Shown here: one piece after another, positions 6,360 through 8,205 of the stretch
How the letters are laid out: each line of letters begins with the position of its first letter
How positions within the stretch are numbered: the first letter of the stretch is position 1
From: Chitinophagaceae bacterium
GTDB lineage: Bacteria; Bacteroidota; Bacteroidia; Chitinophagales; Chitinophagaceae
DNA: 8,205 nt
Assembly: GCA_025362915.1 (NCBI GenBank)
Contig: JANYEU010000118.1
Span: forward strand, 1 to 8,205
Direction: 5' to 3'
Notes under the pieces: generated by a model
The model's database searches: none
Told to the model about the DNA's origin: nothing
What the model saw: the letters and a program-made list of their open reading frames with translations, nothing else
Translations under genes and position numbers: made by a program

Positions 6360-6545
6360 TTAGGTGTGAGCCTCTTTCTGTAACTGTTTTGGAATGCCAA
6401 CTTTAGAAAGCAATGCTTTGGCGGCACTGGTTTTCTTTACAAAAAAAGGATGTGCCTCATAATTGGCAATAGAATTATCTATAGTTGGCGCTTGATTTTT
6501 TGCGTCCTCTACTATATTACTCTTTTTCTTATTTCTTGTACTCAT
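6360..6545 (-). CDS. Small basic protein of unknown function
   Basis: A 61-residue open frame with ATG at 6543-6545 and stop TAA at 6360-6362. It is basic at the N-terminus (MSTRNKKKSN), with a central IANYEAHPFFVKK and a C-terminal helix-like segment (SAAKALLSKVGIPKQLQKE). No signal peptide, membrane segment, Cys pairs or known domain are visible. The composition is protein-like, with no internal repeats, and no larger frame competes over it, which is why I keep it. It is on the same strand as tgt, 137 bp upstream, so a shared transcript is possible but not shown. I do not recognise the family. Confidence 0.55.
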   Translation of the reverse strand: MSTRNKKKSNIVEDAKNQAPTIDNSIANYEAHPFFVKKTSAAKALLSKVGIPKQLQKEAHT

Positions 6546-6668
6546 GAGCCGAAGTTATAAAATACACAGAAAGGAACACAGAGAAACATTGGTTTAACTT
6601 CTCCTGAGATATTGATAAATATTCTCAAGTTTGTCGAAAAAAGACATTTTATTTATTTCTTCTCCATA

Positions 6669-6767
6669 ATCTCGCCGTCATTGCGAGGCACGAAGCAACC
6701 TTTTTTAGGACTAATAGGCTTAAACTTATTAAAAGGGTTGCTTCGTGCCTCGCAATGACGGCGAGAT
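6669..6767. repeat. Long hairpin, dispersed palindromic repeat type
   Basis: Arms 6669-6705 and 6731-6767 pair over 37 bp with a single G-T wobble, around a 25-base AT-rich loop. The outer part reads CTCGCCGTCATTGCGAGG then CACGAAGCAACC, with a perfect complement on the other arm. From memory, the GTCATTGCGAGG...CGAAGCAA motif recurs as a dispersed intergenic palindrome in many unrelated bacteria, including Bacteroidota. It is the main content of the 374-bp gap between the small ORF and guaB; the rest of the gap is AT-rich and holds the guaB promoter. It lacks a clean T tract, so I do not call it a terminator. Confidence 0.85.
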
Positions 6768-6885
6768 CTAAGCGATTTTAAAAGATGTTATTAGCCGCCT
6801 ACGGAAAAACAAATAGTTTTAATTACTTTCATCTATCATTTCTTTCATTCAAATCATTTAATCATTGGTTAAATAAGGAAAATGA

Positions 6886-6916
6886 TTTGTCATTTAGTCT
6901 TCAACCAATATCTTTG
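6886..6916 (+). promoter_or_regulatory. Bacteroidota-type promoter for guaB
   Basis: TTTG at 6886-6889, a 19-base spacer, then TATCTTTG at 6909-6916 match the primary sigma-factor promoter of Bacteroidota (TTTG, 19-21 bases, TAnnTTTG) without mismatch. Transcription would be expected to begin about 4-6 bases after the second box, at roughly 6920-6922. That is the ATG assigned to guaB, so the mRNA would be leaderless or nearly so. Confidence 0.7.
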
Positions 6917-6919
6917 CCT

Positions 6920-8205
6920 ATGGCAATAATAAAATCTTCCCAAGAGGAGAAAACCCCAAGCTCAAGACTGTTCGGCGTTGGTCTTACATTTGACGATGTT
7001 CTCCTAATGCCCGCTTATAGCGAAGTTCTTCCCCGCGACGTAAACATCCAATCGCATCTCACCAAAGAAATAATACTGAATGTACCCATATTGTCCGCAG
7101 CAATGGATACGGTTACGGAAGCCAATCTGGCCATTGCTTTGGCAAGGGAAGGCGGACTAGGCATTCTGCATAAAAACATGACCATTGAGAAGCAAGCCGA
7201 GCAGGTACGCAAGGTAAAACGTAGCGAAAGTGGGATGATAATAGACCCAATCACCCTTACTGCCGATGCCACCGTTGCCGATGCCTTGCGTATGATGCGG
7301 GAAAATAAGATTGGCGGGATACCGATTGTAGATGCCAATAACATGTTGGTGGGTATATTGACCAACAGGGATTTGCGCTTTGAAACTGCCAATAAAACCA
7401 AAAAGATAAGCGAGGTAATGACATCTACCAACCTTATTACGGCACCCGATGGTACTGATTTAAAGAAGGCAGAAAAGATATTGCAACAATATAAGATTGA
7501 GAAACTACCTGTGGTGAGTAATGATGGTCATTTGATAGGATTGATTACTTACAGGGATATTTTGCAACTGAACAACAACCCTAATGCGGTAAAGGATAGC
7601 TACGGAAGGTTGCTGATTGGTGCTGCTCTAGGCATAACAAAGGATATGTTGGACAGAGCTGCTGCCTTGCAACATGTGGGGGTGGATGTAGTAACGCTTG
7701 ATAGCGCACACGGACATAGCAAGGGCGTAATTGATGCACTGAAAGAACTACGCAAGAACTTTAAGAACCTACAGATAATAGCAGGCAATGTGGGTACTGC
7801 CGAAGGGGCAAAAGCATTGGCAGAAGCCGGTGCGGATGCAGTAAAGGTTGGCATTGGTCCAGGATCCATCTGTACCACGCGTATAGTGGCGGGTGCGGGT
7901 GTGCCACAATTGACGGCAGTAATGGAAGCTGCGGAAGCATTGAAATCGATGGGCATTCCTGTTATTGCAGATGGCGGTATCCGTTATACGGGCGATATGG
8001 TGAAGGCATTGGCTGCCGGTGCAAATGCGGTAATGATGGGCAGTGTGTTTGCAGGTGTGGAAGAAAGTCCGGGAGAAACAATCATATTTGAAGCAAGGAA
8101 ATATAAGGAATATAGGGGGATGGGAAGCCTTGGGGCAATGAGCCAAGGCAGTGGCGACAGGTACTTTCAGGATGTGGAAGACGGTATTAAGAAACTAGTT
8201 CCGGA
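6920..8205 (+). CDS. guaB: IMP dehydrogenase, 3' end beyond window
   Basis: 428 codons are visible and the frame is still open at the window edge, so about 60 residues of the usual ~490 are missing. The enzyme oxidises IMP to XMP with NAD+, the committed and rate-limiting step of guanine nucleotide synthesis. The N-terminus has LTFDDVLLMPAYSEVLPRDV (about 22-41). Two CBS domains, which bind adenine/guanine nucleotides and tune activity, occupy about 105-220. The barrel resumes with LDSAHGHSKGV (260-270), AGNVGTAEGA, the catalytic loop GPGSICTTR with Cys318, ADGGIRYTGD (350-359), and the YRGMGSLGAMSQGS flap start. All expected catalytic residues in the visible part are present. ATG 6920 is the only start upstream of the conserved core (the next Met is residue 30, inside it). 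The promoter ends 3 bases upstream. Confidence 0.97.
   Translation, partial: MAIIKSSQEEKTPSSRLFGVGLTFDDVLLMPAYSEVLPRDVNIQSHLTKEIILNVPILSAAMDTVTEANLAIALAREGGLGILHKNMTIEKQAEQVRKVKRSESGMIIDPITLTADATVADALRMMRENKIGGIPIVDANNMLVGILTNRDLRFETANKTKKISEVMTSTNLITAPDGTDLKKAEKILQQYKIEKLPVVSNDGHLIGLITYRDILQLNNNPNAVKDSYGRLLIGAALGITKDMLDRAAALQHVGVDVVTLDSAHGHSKGVIDALKELRKNFKNLQIIAGNVGTAEGAKALAEAGADAVKVGIGPGSICTTRIVAGAGVPQLTAVMEAAEALKSMGIPVIADGGIRYTGDMVKALAAGANAVMMGSVFAGVEESPGETIIFEARKYKEYRGMGSLGAMSQGSGDRYFQDVEDGIKKLVP

Noticed and set aside
7015..8146. Minus-strand open frames at 7015-7431, 7600-7956 and 7769-8146
   Set aside because: They are antisense to the clear IMP dehydrogenase gene.

Overview
The window reads as bacterial chromosome, most likely Bacteroidota (Chitinophagaceae or Sphingobacteriia-like; genus not resolvable). 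Support comes from AT-rich sequence, the C-terminus of the tRNA-guanine transglycosylase, a Bacteroidota-type metallophosphoesterase/glycosyltransferase pair, and a textbook Bacteroidota promoter (TTTG-N19-TAnnTTTG) in front of guaB. The first ~1.27 kb is different: it is clearly richer in G+C, has no intact recognisable gene, and shows open frames that break and change frame. It may be a decayed foreign insertion or a chimeric join.

Layout. 1-1270: unidentified, GC-richer, apparently decayed. 1376-1966 (-): glutathione peroxidase-like thiol peroxidase with a hydrophobic N-terminus. 1967-2172: divergent intergenic region. 2173-3051 (+) and 3060-4142 (+): LpxH-like metallophosphoesterase and MJ1255-type GT-B glycosyltransferase, 8 bp apart and almost certainly cotranscribed, followed by an intrinsic terminator at 4181-4206. 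4207-5082: 0.9 kb with no gene but many repeats. It holds a minus-strand terminator-like hairpin, two further inverted repeats, an array of seven exactly phased 42-bp palindromic units (4562-4855), and an imperfect direct repeat pair (4926-5012). 5083-6222 (-): tgt. 6360-6545 (-): small unknown protein. 6669-6767: a 37-bp-stem hairpin that looks like a dispersed repeat. 6920-8205 (+): guaB, cut off by the window edge.

Functions are mostly housekeeping: queuosine tRNA modification, guanine nucleotide synthesis, peroxide defence, and probable envelope (lipid A or glycolipid) chemistry. The most unusual part is the 42-bp array. Its seven units have no length variation, the period equals about four DNA helical turns, substitutions in the palindrome cores keep the two arms complementary, and the last six units are bounded by perfect 29-bp inverted repeats. 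It lies where readthrough from tgt would pass before the only minus-strand terminator-like hairpin I see.
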